From the IMG/VR virus record IMGVR_UViG_3300021197_000131, positions 1 through 55,166 of that record: a stretch of DNA of 55,166 bases. One strand, given 5' to 3'. The first letter of the stretch is position 1. Every line of letters starts with the position of its first letter. The notes below the pieces were generated by a model that was not told the DNA's origin, searched no databases, and saw only the letters and a list, made by a program, of their open reading frames with translations. The position numbers were made by a program, and so were the translations under genes. Origin of the DNA: a virus. This document shows, piece by piece, positions 32,206 to 40,806 of the stretch.

Positions 32206-33711
32206 CTAGTCTCTTTTAGCAAACTTACTAACTAATGTGGTAGTTATCTTTTTCTTAGTAGGTTTTTCACCTTCACGATATGTTTCTATAGTAATGTCTG
32301 GTCTAAAGCCCTCAAAGAAACTGTCATCCATAGAAGCAAGCTGCTCAGCAGTTACATGATAAGAACCTATACGCCCTCTAACTTTAATCTTGTATGTGTC
32401 CTGTGTTCCCTCTGTCTTGAGGTTCATGTTTATGTTGCGCTCTTCTAATAGTTCGTCTACCTCATCTCTAAAGTGCTTTGACATTCCACCTGCTTTACTT
32501 TCAGGCAAGCCTAGACGTTTACGTGTGCCTCTGCTCATCTTGTTCCACTGCTCTCTAGTATAGAACTCTATTACTTCTTCGTCTACATTTTCACCAATAG
32601 TGAATTTGTCTTTAAGTACTTCTTTTTGAGCAGGTGTTAGCGGTGTTGCTTTAGGGTATTTAACATCATCCTCAGAAACAGGTGTTACTGGTTCAACAGG
32701 TTGATCTGCGTCCATCTTTTCTGTAATAACAGTATCTACTTCTTGTTGCACCACCTCTTCTTCATCAGGTGCTTCCGTTGCATACAATTCCATAAGATCA
32801 TTTAAATAGGTTTCCCCCATAACAGTTTTTATTTGTTGTGTAGCTAACTTGTTATTAAAGAAACCACCTGCATAGTATGTCTCAGCAAAGTAGTCTATTA
32901 AAGGCTTAGCAGCAGTTGTTTGTAAGTACTGTTGCGCAGTTTGGGCTGCAACATTAGGGTCTTCCCCATTGTCTATGGCGTTATTCCTTGCACGTTTTAT
33001 ATAATCTTTACCTGCTGAAGAACCAACTGCATCTGACATAGCTTTGGTTATTTTAGTGTTGAAATCTAAAGCAGCCTCTGCTGTAAAGTAATCTACATCT
33101 GCAAACGTCATGTAAGCGCCACCAATAAGCTGCTGATACTCTGCTTGTTTAGACATAGCATTGATGTCTGCAACAGTCATACCACCCATGTAGTCTGTCT
33201 CAGCTAGTTTTTGTTTGGTTCTGTCCATAGCACCAAAGCCGAAGAGCCTACCTACAATGTTAGTATCGTCTTCTACTGCAGCCCTATCTATAGGCATTGC
33301 ACCATAAGTACGCTTAGCAAAGTCGTCCAGTGAACCGTCCATCATCTCAGTATTAACAGCAGGAATACTAGGCATATTTACAATGGCTTCAATGTCAGCA
33401 TCCCCTAATGTCTTAACACCCTTCTGCTCCACTGCTTGCTGTAGCTTCTGATTTAGTTCAGTTATACCTGTCATACCAGAAGACATAGCAGTTCTAACCT
33501 GCGCCTCACTTGCACCTAGAGCCATAGCACGTCTACCTATCTGTGCCGCTTGTTGCGCTCTCATGGTACGCTGCTGAACAAGAGCAGCATTACGATCTGC
33601 TGCGTCTGTCTGTTGCTTTCCAAAATCTTTAGCTTCTTCCCTACGTTCTTCAATGCCTTTAGTAAGCCTACCTAAAAATTGTGCAAGAAATGCGTCTTTA
33701 TCAAATTTCAT
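32206..33711 (-). CDS. Internal virion protein, 501 aa
   Basis: N-terminal 100 residues are a Gln/Ala/Arg-rich coiled coil (RNAALVQQRTMRAQQAAQIG). The middle is acidic (EAPDEEEVVQQEVDTVITEK), the C-terminus basic. It adjoins the 1146-aa protein and the 177-aa virion protein, forming an internal-core gene block as in T7-like phages. Function by position and composition. Confidence 0.75.
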   Translation of the reverse strand: MKFDKDAFLAQFLGRLTKGIEERREEAKDFGKQQTDAADRNAALVQQRTMRAQQAAQIGRRAMALGASEAQVRTAMSSGMTGITELNQKLQQAVEQKGVKTLGDADIEAIVNMPSIPAVNTEMMDGSLDDFAKRTYGAMPIDRAAVEDDTNIVGRLFGFGAMDRTKQKLAETDYMGGMTVADINAMSKQAEYQQLIGGAYMTFADVDYFTAEAALDFNTKITKAMSDAVGSSAGKDYIKRARNNAIDNGEDPNVAAQTAQQYLQTTAAKPLIDYFAETYYAGGFFNNKLATQQIKTVMGETYLNDLMELYATEAPDEEEVVQQEVDTVITEKMDADQPVEPVTPVSEDDVKYPKATPLTPAQKEVLKDKFTIGENVDEEVIEFYTREQWNKMSRGTRKRLGLPESKAGGMSKHFRDEVDELLEERNINMNLKTEGTQDTYKIKVRGRIGSYHVTAEQLASMDDSFFEGFRPDITIETYREGEKPTKKKITTTLVSKFAKRD

Positions 33712-33715
33712 TATA

Positions 33716-34249
33716 TTAACCCTTTGCCATCAAACCCATAGGTTTGTCTTCTTGTGTTGTTTCTTCTTCTACAACAGGCTCTTCTGCCTCTACCATTTCA
33801 CTAAGCATTTGCTTGCCGGGATCAGACATATCAGAACCTTCATCCTTTAGATACTTAGTAGCCAGAAGCATGAAGCGGTTCATCTCAGCTTTCTCTGCTT
33901 GTTTCTGTGGGTCTTTACCACTGTCTTTTACTGTGACACCCATAGCTTCAATAGACTGTTTCAAGAAAGCGTGTATTACAGGTGCTACTACAATACCTGC
34001 ATCTAGTGTGTGTAAGCCACGCATAACACCCTGCAGGTAGGTACTCTCTACAATGGGTGCTAGAGATACACCTGCTTCACACATAGCAGCAAAGTCATCA
34101 AGAACATCCTGATTGGCTAGGCGTTCAATGTAGTACTTAGCTACATCCTCTACATTAGCCATCTCTGGTGGTTGCTCCCATGGGTTGTTACGTGGTTCGT
34201 CTGTTAAAGACTGTCCGGGAATGGGTCTATCAAATGCTGTTGTAGCCAT
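33716..34249 (-). CDS. Virion protein with FDRPIPGQSLTDEP motif, 177 aa
   Basis: Begins MATTAFDRPIPGQSLTDEPR then NNPWEQPPEM, a motif recognised from structural proteins of marine cyanophages and pelagiphages. The centre is helical; the last 25 residues are acidic (EAEEPVVEEETTQED). Probably a small internal or tail component. Confidence 0.75.
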   Translation of the reverse strand: MATTAFDRPIPGQSLTDEPRNNPWEQPPEMANVEDVAKYYIERLANQDVLDDFAAMCEAGVSLAPIVESTYLQGVMRGLHTLDAGIVVAPVIHAFLKQSIEAMGVTVKDSGKDPQKQAEKAEMNRFMLLATKYLKDEGSDMSDPGKQMLSEMVEAEEPVVEEETTQEDKPMGLMAKG

Positions 34250-34257
34250 AATGTATC

Positions 34258-34701
34258 CTATTTAGTAAATCCTGCACCAAAGTAAAGTCCTACAATGGCT
34301 GAAACTATGTGTGTGTCTAGTGGGGTGATAACGAAACCTTCTGCGTACTTCCATTGTATTGCCTCTGCAGGTCCGAACAGCCAGTTAAGTATGCCACCTG
34401 TTGCTTCTGTGTACCCTACGAATACACCAACATCAGGATACCACACTGCGACTAGCTTTGGCAAGACAATAATGCTGAATACTGCAGATAATGCTATAAG
34501 TCTACGTGTCCAAGCGAAGTGTTTATCTGTTCTACCTGCGTCACGTGCATCTGCTACAGCACTACGGTTGAACTCTGCACGTTGCATTAGCATCTCCTGC
34601 TGCTGCTGACGTGACTTCATGCTCTGCCCCCATATAGACATTACTCCACCAAGGACGGTAGAGAAGAGCATGGTTATGAGTTCTAAGGGTAAGCCTAACA
34701 T
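34258..34701 (-). CDS. Multi-span membrane protein, holin-like, 147 aa
   Basis: Three or four hydrophobic segments: residues 3-24 (GLPLELITMLFSTVLGGVMS), about 68-95 (LIALSAVFSIIVLPKLVAVW), and a C-terminal one near 130-145 (IVSAIVGLYFGAGF). Between 1 and 2 lies a Gln/Arg-rich amphipathic helix. The pattern VGYTEATGGILNWLFG ... ITPLDTHIVSAIVGLYFG is common in marine phages and often labelled holin or structural. Next to a lysozyme-like gene, so a lysis role is plausible. Confidence 0.7.
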   Translation of the reverse strand: MLGLPLELITMLFSTVLGGVMSIWGQSMKSRQQQQEMLMQRAEFNRSAVADARDAGRTDKHFAWTRRLIALSAVFSIIVLPKLVAVWYPDVGVFVGYTEATGGILNWLFGPAEAIQWKYAEGFVITPLDTHIVSAIVGLYFGAGFTK

Positions 34702-34704
34702 TAT

Positions 34705-35946
34705 CTAAAATACCGCCAGTTCGCCTAATGAATTGTCGCTATGTAAAGACCTAGTAGTAGGCTCAAACCTATTCAACTCATTACCCTGAGCATCTTTCCA
34801 TATAAATATAGGAGTTTGCCTTGTACCTGCTGTTTCCACGGTTGCAATAGGAACGTAACCCCTTATGGCCCTGCCTATTATGTTAGCTTCTATAGCCCTT
34901 CGTTTGCTTAAACCAGACATAACACGTTCTTCATTTCCTGCAGCAGGGTCAGCAGCAGAAATGGTGTCTTTCATTTCATCTATAAAACCTTCAAGATTAT
35001 TAGAACGTAACTCTCTTAGTTGGTTTGTATAAAATTTACCAGTGTTCCATAAGAAACTTTGCAACCCTAGCTCCACATTCTTATCTAAGTCTGTGGTAAA
35101 TACATCAGGGTACAGACCTTCCATATCCTTTCTGTACTCTGTAGCAAAAGCCCTAGCAAAGTCTTCCATGTTATCATAGTCTTCTGGTATCATATTATAC
35201 TTATTGGCTCTTGCTACCGTTATACCGTAGTCATAGGTAGGTTCTAAATCTCCTAAAACAGTATCACCACCCAGACCTTCTACCTCTAGTATCTCAGGAA
35301 TAAAGGTATCTAAGTAAGCATCCATCTCAAGTTCATCATACGACTCTCGTAGATCACCGTCCTTACCGTCTAAGCGAGGTGACATCAAGCCGCCGCCCTC
35401 AGAAGCCATACGCTTAATTGCAGCAGCCTCTTGATCTGCTAGTTCCTGTTGTTCTGCTTCTGTAGTACCCTCTATTGCAGGTGCAAGCTCTCCTGTTTGG
35501 ATAGCAGGTTGTGTAGGTACAGCACGATAGGGTGTAGTTGCATCTGAGACAGTCATTTCAGGTAAGCCATACTCAACTATGTCACCGTCTGGACCTATAC
35601 CCATAGTACCTGTTGTTGACTTAGGCTCATCATCATCTTGGAATGCACCCTTACCAGAAGGAAAGGTTGTACCATAAGGATTGTCAGGGTCTGTAAAACC
35701 TCTAGCGCCACCCTCATACTCTTTTCCAAGGGTAAACTCAGGTTTGCTATATAGCTTAATAGGGTCAGGCTTAGGCGCAGGTCTACCAAACCTAGCTTGA
35801 GCTTTATCAAATGCTGATCCTGCTTTGTCTAACCACGTAGGCTCAGGCTTGTCTGCCCTCTTTTTATTGCTAGTACCCAAGCCGCCTGACTTAGTGTCTA
35901 TAGTAGGCTTACTCTCTACGGAGGGTTCAAATGGTCTATATAACAT
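34705..35946 (-). CDS. Virion protein with lysozyme-like C-terminal domain, 413 aa
   Basis: The ATG at 35944-35946 (AAAGG 7 nt upstream) is used; a longer frame to 36138 would lie inside the upstream gene. Residues 1-200 are low complexity and Pro/Gly-rich. The C-terminal domain shows LEVEGLGG, TYDYGITVARANKYN, LGLQSFLWNTGKFYTNQL and GLSKRRAIEAN, resembling muramidases of the GH108/phage-lysozyme type, with Glu in LEVEG as candidate catalytic residue. Likely cuts peptidoglycan during entry, perhaps also lysis. Confidence 0.7.
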   Translation of the reverse strand: MLYRPFEPSVESKPTIDTKSGGLGTSNKKRADKPEPTWLDKAGSAFDKAQARFGRPAPKPDPIKLYSKPEFTLGKEYEGGARGFTDPDNPYGTTFPSGKGAFQDDDEPKSTTGTMGIGPDGDIVEYGLPEMTVSDATTPYRAVPTQPAIQTGELAPAIEGTTEAEQQELADQEAAAIKRMASEGGGLMSPRLDGKDGDLRESYDELEMDAYLDTFIPEILEVEGLGGDTVLGDLEPTYDYGITVARANKYNMIPEDYDNMEDFARAFATEYRKDMEGLYPDVFTTDLDKNVELGLQSFLWNTGKFYTNQLRELRSNNLEGFIDEMKDTISAADPAAGNEERVMSGLSKRRAIEANIIGRAIRGYVPIATVETAGTRQTPIFIWKDAQGNELNRFEPTTRSLHSDNSLGELAVF

Positions 35947-35956
35947 ACTTATACCT

Positions 35957-37828
35957 TTATGTGAATATATAACTTGCAGCTTCGTCTGCGATTGCGCCCA
36001 AGAAAGCCCCGGCTGCAGCACTAAGTAAGCTACCACTATCATCATCTTCTGCTCCGATTTTAGCGATAGCAATAGCTGAATCCCTCTGTGATGCGTTTTC
36101 TGCTGACTGCCAAGCCCATGACAGAATATCTCTTTCACGTTGTACTATATTATTATATGCAGTCATTGTCAAGTTATTTGCTTGAAGTGCTGCATCACGA
36201 TTGGCTTGGTTCTGTGCGGCGTTCTCTGCTGTTGTAATACTCTGCGCCCATGCAGTGTTTGCTTGCGCTACAATCAAGTGGTTCTGTGCATTAAACTGAT
36301 CACGTGCATTGTCCTGTGCTGTGTTAAATTGAGCTAAAGCATTTATCTCACCTGCATTAAAGCGTTCCTGTGCATCCTTACGGTTTGCATTGTCTAGTTG
36401 AACCTGTGTTTGGATACTAGCCATGAATTGCTTCGTCTGGTTCTCTGATGTAGCATTAAACTGTTTGGTTGCGTTCTCTGCAGCAGTATCACTCAGGATA
36501 GCGTTAGCACGTTCCTGTGCTTTAAACAATGATGTCTGCTGTTCATTGTCTAGGTTAGCCATGTCCATAGCTAAGAAGTTCTTTGCGTTCTCTACATTAG
36601 CTATCTGTTGATTACTCAGGTTAGTCAGGTCCATCTGAGACATAGCTGCAGCATCTGATAGTACCTTGGCGTTCTTAGCATTTAGGTTGGCTACGTTCAT
36701 GGTGTTAGCCATACGAGCATTCTCTAGTGCTACCTGCTGCTCAGCCGTAAAGTTAATGTTAGCTATGTCACTGATCTTAGCAGCGTTAGCTACACGTGCT
36801 TGAAACTCTTGGTCAAACTCCATGCCTAAAAACTTAGCACGTTCCTGTGCGCCTAGCATTGCAGCCTGTTGTCTGTTAGACAGGTTCTGCTCTTCAAACC
36901 TTGCAAAGGTCTGTGCATCTGCCATAGCTACAGGTAGAGCAGATTCCATAGCAGACTGTATAATAGCCTGACCTGCCATAGAGCTAGAACCTAAACCACG
37001 TGAGGCCATAGCAGAGGCTGCTGCTCTCATAGCACCTGCTGCCCATGGTGGCGGCTCACTACCCTCAAAGTCTTCCATCAAGCCTGTAAGCTGACCCTGT
37101 ACAGTTGCCTCTGTAGAGGGTGATCCTGTAGCCGCCTCAAAGTTTACCTCTTTCTTGACACGCTCCATGTCAACAGTAGAGCCTTCAATCATCTCACCTT
37201 CTTCAACCTTACGAGGTGCGACCTTCTCTACCTTAGCAGCTTCGCCTTGAGCAGCCTCTAGTTTAAGGGCTGATAGTTTTGCAGGATCGCCTTGTGCAGC
37301 CTCAACCTGTGCTTCTTCTGAGACTTCACCCTTAGCTGCCTCTACATCTTTCAGAACTTTATCTACTTCATCTGATGCTTTAGTGGTGTCAACTGTAGTT
37401 GTCACTATATCAGCAGGGGCATCTACTTTAGCTGCATCTCCTGCTTTCGTGACCTCTGCCTGTGCAGCATCACCTGCCTGACCTGTAGTTGTAGCAATAG
37501 TACCCTCTTGCTTTTGCTCATCTGTAGTCTTAGCTATATCTGCTTCTGTGACTAACTTAGTAGGATCAGCAGTAATGGCCTTAGTGAACTTATTACCTGA
37601 AGTCTCTTCTGGTTTTTTAGTATCACCACCTTCAGCCATCTTAACAGGCGCACCCTCAATAACACGCCTAGCAGCGAGAGTATACTTACCCATCTTAGCT
37701 GCTGCTGCAGGGTTAGCCGCTAGGAAAGCGTTAATACCTGCCTGTGTCATAGGGCCATCATACCCTAAAGCAGGTAGTATTTTCTTTTGCATTGTTTCAG
37801 GTTTAAATCCTGCGAATTTCTTAGCCAT
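35957..37828 (-). CDS. Repetitive coiled-coil virion protein, 623 aa
   Basis: N-terminal residues 1-55 are a small domain (KILPALGYDGPMTQAGINAF); residues 70-230 are low-complexity acidic Ala/Glu/Lys (KGEVSEEAQVEAAQGDPAK). At about 270-310 is a conserved stretch (WAAGAMRAAASAMASRGLGS), then residues 320-590 form an Asn/Ala/Gln-rich coiled coil with repeats of the type FNAxxENxTKQF and NAKNFLAMDMANLDNEQQ. I recognise it as a common marine phage structural protein; it may be a tail needle or internal core fibre. Confidence 0.75.
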   Translation of the reverse strand: MAKKFAGFKPETMQKKILPALGYDGPMTQAGINAFLAANPAAAAKMGKYTLAARRVIEGAPVKMAEGGDTKKPEETSGNKFTKAITADPTKLVTEADIAKTTDEQKQEGTIATTTGQAGDAAQAEVTKAGDAAKVDAPADIVTTTVDTTKASDEVDKVLKDVEAAKGEVSEEAQVEAAQGDPAKLSALKLEAAQGEAAKVEKVAPRKVEEGEMIEGSTVDMERVKKEVNFEAATGSPSTEATVQGQLTGLMEDFEGSEPPPWAAGAMRAAASAMASRGLGSSSMAGQAIIQSAMESALPVAMADAQTFARFEEQNLSNRQQAAMLGAQERAKFLGMEFDQEFQARVANAAKISDIANINFTAEQQVALENARMANTMNVANLNAKNAKVLSDAAAMSQMDLTNLSNQQIANVENAKNFLAMDMANLDNEQQTSLFKAQERANAILSDTAAENATKQFNATSENQTKQFMASIQTQVQLDNANRKDAQERFNAGEINALAQFNTAQDNARDQFNAQNHLIVAQANTAWAQSITTAENAAQNQANRDAALQANNLTMTAYNNIVQRERDILSWAWQSAENASQRDSAIAIAKIGAEDDDSGSLLSAAAGAFLGAIADEAASYIFT

Positions 37829-37829
37829 A

Positions 37830-38087
37830 TTATTTGTTCCCTAGTTGCATCCACATTGATGCTGCAATAAATGTTATAATAGCAATGGTTGACATCTTTA
37901 CTATGGTAGACCAAATACCCTTACGTGTATCTCGCCATGTATCTAACAGGTTACGCATCTCACTGATGTCTCTACCTGCTGTTTCATCATGCAATCCTAT
38001 AGATGATAGGGCTTGCTTAGCACCCCTACTAGCGGCACGATCAAGCATAGCTTCAAGTTCGTCAGGTGTAAGGGTGACAGTATTCAT
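37830..38087 (-). CDS. Small tail-anchored membrane protein (DUF6127-like), 85 aa
   Basis: Soluble N-terminus with ISEMRNLLDTWRDTRKGIW followed by a single membrane helix (STIAIITFIAASMWMQL) at residues about 62-80. The pattern recalls DUF6127 small proteins of alphaproteobacterial phages. One-helix proteins near lysis genes are sometimes pinholins; the role here is uncertain. Start codon ATG; the gene ends 2 nt before the upstream edge of the 623-aa gene. Confidence 0.7.
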   Translation of the reverse strand: MNTVTLTPDELEAMLDRAASRGAKQALSSIGLHDETAGRDISEMRNLLDTWRDTRKGIWSTIVKMSTIAIITFIAASMWMQLGNK

Positions 38088-38100
38088 TAGGTATTCCTTA

Positions 38101-38952
38101 TTAACTTAAATAATATCTTACGGCAGTAATACCACCACCTGCACCACCACAATTACTTGAGTATGTAACAGAACCAGTATCACTAGAACCTCTTGTATCA
38201 TACCCCATTCTTGAATAGTTTCCAGTTACTTCTGAACCACTGTCAACATTAGCTATGGCTGCAGGTGTAGTTGCATTTCCTACAGTACTAACAAAAACAA
38301 CGTCACGTTTATTTGCATTTATAGAAACCTGTGCTGTACTAGATGCAGGAGAAGAGTTACTCCACTCACCGGCAATTTCTGTGTAGTTTGCAGGGGATTT
38401 TGTGGTTCCACCTAATTGAAGATTACCAGTGCATTCCCAAATACGCCACCCACCTGCTGCAGGAGTGCCACCAAAGCCGCCTCTTGTACCTGTTAGGGTA
38501 ACAGATGTAGCTGTTCCAATATAAACTCTGTACCACCTTAGATATTTCTTTTCATCAAACGCATCATCATTAAAAACAAGATCAGAGTTAACAGTGTGAC
38601 CACCACTAGAGGATAAAGATGGGGAACTTGGAGACAAACCTGAGTGGTTTTTATCCATCCAATGAGCGCCTATAACAAGGGTTGTTGGACTAGATGAAAG
38701 CCCTGATAAGGACATTGTTGTAGTAGCACTCATACTACTTGAACCTGTGTAATCATACTTAGATATATGTGTAACAGCAATAGGGGGTGTTGCTTCATGC
38801 CACTCACTGAAAGACATTTCTGAAGCAGAGGATTTAAATATCATACCCCTTATGTCTGCATCATTTATAGACACCGAACTACCAGAAGTACTAAATACTT
38901 CTGTGTGCATTTGATCTAAAGATATAGAGTTTCCACTTGCAGGTAATGCCAT
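38101..38952 (-). CDS. Tail fibre / receptor-binding type protein, 283 aa
   Basis: Begins MALPASGNSISLDQMHTEVF and SINDADIRGMI, the attachment domain found at the N-terminus of many phage tail-fibre tip proteins. The remainder is Ser/Thr/Gly-rich beta structure ending with a Gly-rich segment (NCGGAGGGITAV) and RYYLS. Probably a distal adhesin attached to the upstream fibre. Its ATG overlaps the stop of the 617-aa fibre. Confidence 0.8.
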   Translation of the reverse strand: MALPASGNSISLDQMHTEVFSTSGSSVSINDADIRGMIFKSSASEMSFSEWHEATPPIAVTHISKYDYTGSSSMSATTTMSLSGLSSSPTTLVIGAHWMDKNHSGLSPSSPSLSSSGGHTVNSDLVFNDDAFDEKKYLRWYRVYIGTATSVTLTGTRGGFGGTPAAGGWRIWECTGNLQLGGTTKSPANYTEIAGEWSNSSPASSTAQVSINANKRDVVFVSTVGNATTPAAIANVDSGSEVTGNYSRMGYDTRGSSDTGSVTYSSNCGGAGGGITAVRYYLS

Positions 38953-40805
38953 TAAATTGATCCGTATGCTGTTACATTACCTACAACGGTAAGGTTTCCA
39001 GAGGTATCTAATTTCATTTTACTTGTACTGCCGTACTTTATAATAAGATTATTTGATACTACTTCAAAAGACCAATCAGATGCACCTTTGGTCATCTTAA
39101 TGTCATTACCAGCAGTTAAATCATTAGCTGCAGTAATATCAGCAGTTGCATAAATATCATTATCTGTAGGTGCTGTAGTATCACCAACACGCAACCCTTC
39201 TATAACATTTACACCTGTTGTAACAAGACGCAGTTGTTCCTCTGTACCCGCTTTAATTTTTACGGTGTTTGCCGTACCAACGTTAATACTTCCCCTAGTA
39301 GTACCACCATCTTTAAATACAATATCACCACCATCAACATCTACATTAAGATCGCCACCAACATCTAATGTCATAGAGTCAGAGTCAGAAATGGTACTAT
39401 TATTAATAGTGATATCATCAACAGTTAGTGAAGTAAGTGTACCAAGAGATGTAATATTAGGCTGTGCTGCAGTTTGCAATGTGCCTGTAACATTACCTGT
39501 AACAGCACCAGTTAGATTGCCTTCAAATGTACCTGCTACAAGTGTTTCACTACCTACTGTCCACTTGTCTGTACTCTCATCCCACACAAAAGTTTTATTA
39601 GCAGATGTACCACGTTCAATCTCAATACCACCGTTTTGTGAAGGTGTACCTGTCTCGTTGGAATTGAGGACAATCTGATTATCTGCTAAATTAATAGTCT
39701 CTGTGTTTACTGTAGTAGTTGTACCCGATACAGTCATGTTACCACTTACAGTAAGATTACCACCTACTGTAACATTGTCAGGCAAACCAATTTGTATCTG
39801 ATTATTAGATACTGTAGTTTCTATTTCATTAGTTGTACCTGCAAAAGTAAGAGTATCATCTGCAAGAGATACAGTGTCATTTGAGCCACCGCCAAGGTTT
39901 GCTGTATCTGCAGTAATAGTAAGATTAGTAGTAATAGCTGCTGTGCTTGCTGCAGTAACAAGACCTTTACCGTTTACTGTAAGTACAGGTATAGCTGTAG
40001 CACTACCAAAAGAACCTGTATTAGAGTTTACTGTGTCTAGTGTAGTGGTAAGAGTGATGTTACCTGTGCCATCAAAGTTAGTAGCAGATGCATCTACGTC
40101 ACCATCAATAGTAATACTACGTGCTGTTGCTAGTGCCGTTGCTGTAGATGCATTACCTGTTAACGGCCCGACAAGTGATGTTCCTGTAATTGTAGTACCT
40201 GTAATAGCTGCTGCACTATTAGCACCAATAACAGTACCATCAATAGCACCACCATTAACGTCTACTGTTGCAAGAGTAGATAGTCCTGTAACACCTAGTG
40301 TACCTGCAATGGTAGTATTACCTGTAGTATCGGCTACAACAAACTTGTCTGTGTCCATAACAAGTCCACCATTTAATGTGGTTTGACCTGTAACTGCTAA
40401 TGTTCCACCTACAGTTGTGTTGCCTGTAATAGCTGCAGTACTAGATAATGTTGCTGCTCCTGTGACACCTAGAGTACCACCAACTGTACCATTACCAGAA
40501 ACAGTAAGTGCATCTGTATCTACTGTACCATCAAAGAATGCGTTTTTAAACTGTGCTGCACCTGAGCCTAAGTCGAGGGTGTTATTGGTCTTAGGTAGTA
40601 CACTGGTTGCTGAAACAATAAGGTCTTGGCTAGGGCCAACCTTGGTAATAGGTGCGCCGTTACCAGTAGTACCATCATGGACGTGACCACTTGATGCATT
40701 GAAAGCAGATTCAACTTGATTGAACTCACCATCTAAATCATCTGCATCAATAACATTACCATTAGCTATGTTGTTAGCTGTATCTTGACGTGTGTAACCT
40801 GCCAT
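38952..40805 (-). CDS. Beta-repeat tail fibre protein, 617 aa
   Basis: N-terminus MAGYTRQDTANNIANGNVID and FNQVESAFNASSGHVHDGTT is the virion-binding part of a marine phage tail fibre. Residues about 85-600 consist of short repeats such as GNTTVGGTLAVTGQTTLNGG, giving a beta-helix or stacked beta-prism. Internal DNA repeats generate long meaningless antisense frames. Likely the main fibre shaft for host contact. Confidence 0.85.
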   Translation of the reverse strand: MAGYTRQDTANNIANGNVIDADDLDGEFNQVESAFNASSGHVHDGTTGNGAPITKVGPSQDLIVSATSVLPKTNNTLDLGSGAAQFKNAFFDGTVDTDALTVSGNGTVGGTLGVTGAATLSSTAAITGNTTVGGTLAVTGQTTLNGGLVMDTDKFVVADTTGNTTIAGTLGVTGLSTLATVDVNGGAIDGTVIGANSAAAITGTTITGTSLVGPLTGNASTATALATARSITIDGDVDASATNFDGTGNITLTTTLDTVNSNTGSFGSATAIPVLTVNGKGLVTAASTAAITTNLTITADTANLGGGSNDTVSLADDTLTFAGTTNEIETTVSNNQIQIGLPDNVTVGGNLTVSGNMTVSGTTTTVNTETINLADNQIVLNSNETGTPSQNGGIEIERGTSANKTFVWDESTDKWTVGSETLVAGTFEGNLTGAVTGNVTGTLQTAAQPNITSLGTLTSLTVDDITINNSTISDSDSMTLDVGGDLNVDVDGGDIVFKDGGTTRGSINVGTANTVKIKAGTEEQLRLVTTGVNVIEGLRVGDTTAPTDNDIYATADITAANDLTAGNDIKMTKGASDWSFEVVSNNLIIKYGSTSKMKLDTSGNLTVVGNVTAYGSI

Positions 40806-40806
40806 A

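Noticed and set aside
39265-40686. Long plus-strand frames antisense to the beta-repeat fibre
   Set aside because: Low-complexity Val/Pro/Ser products produced by reverse reading of repeats; no ribosome sites.
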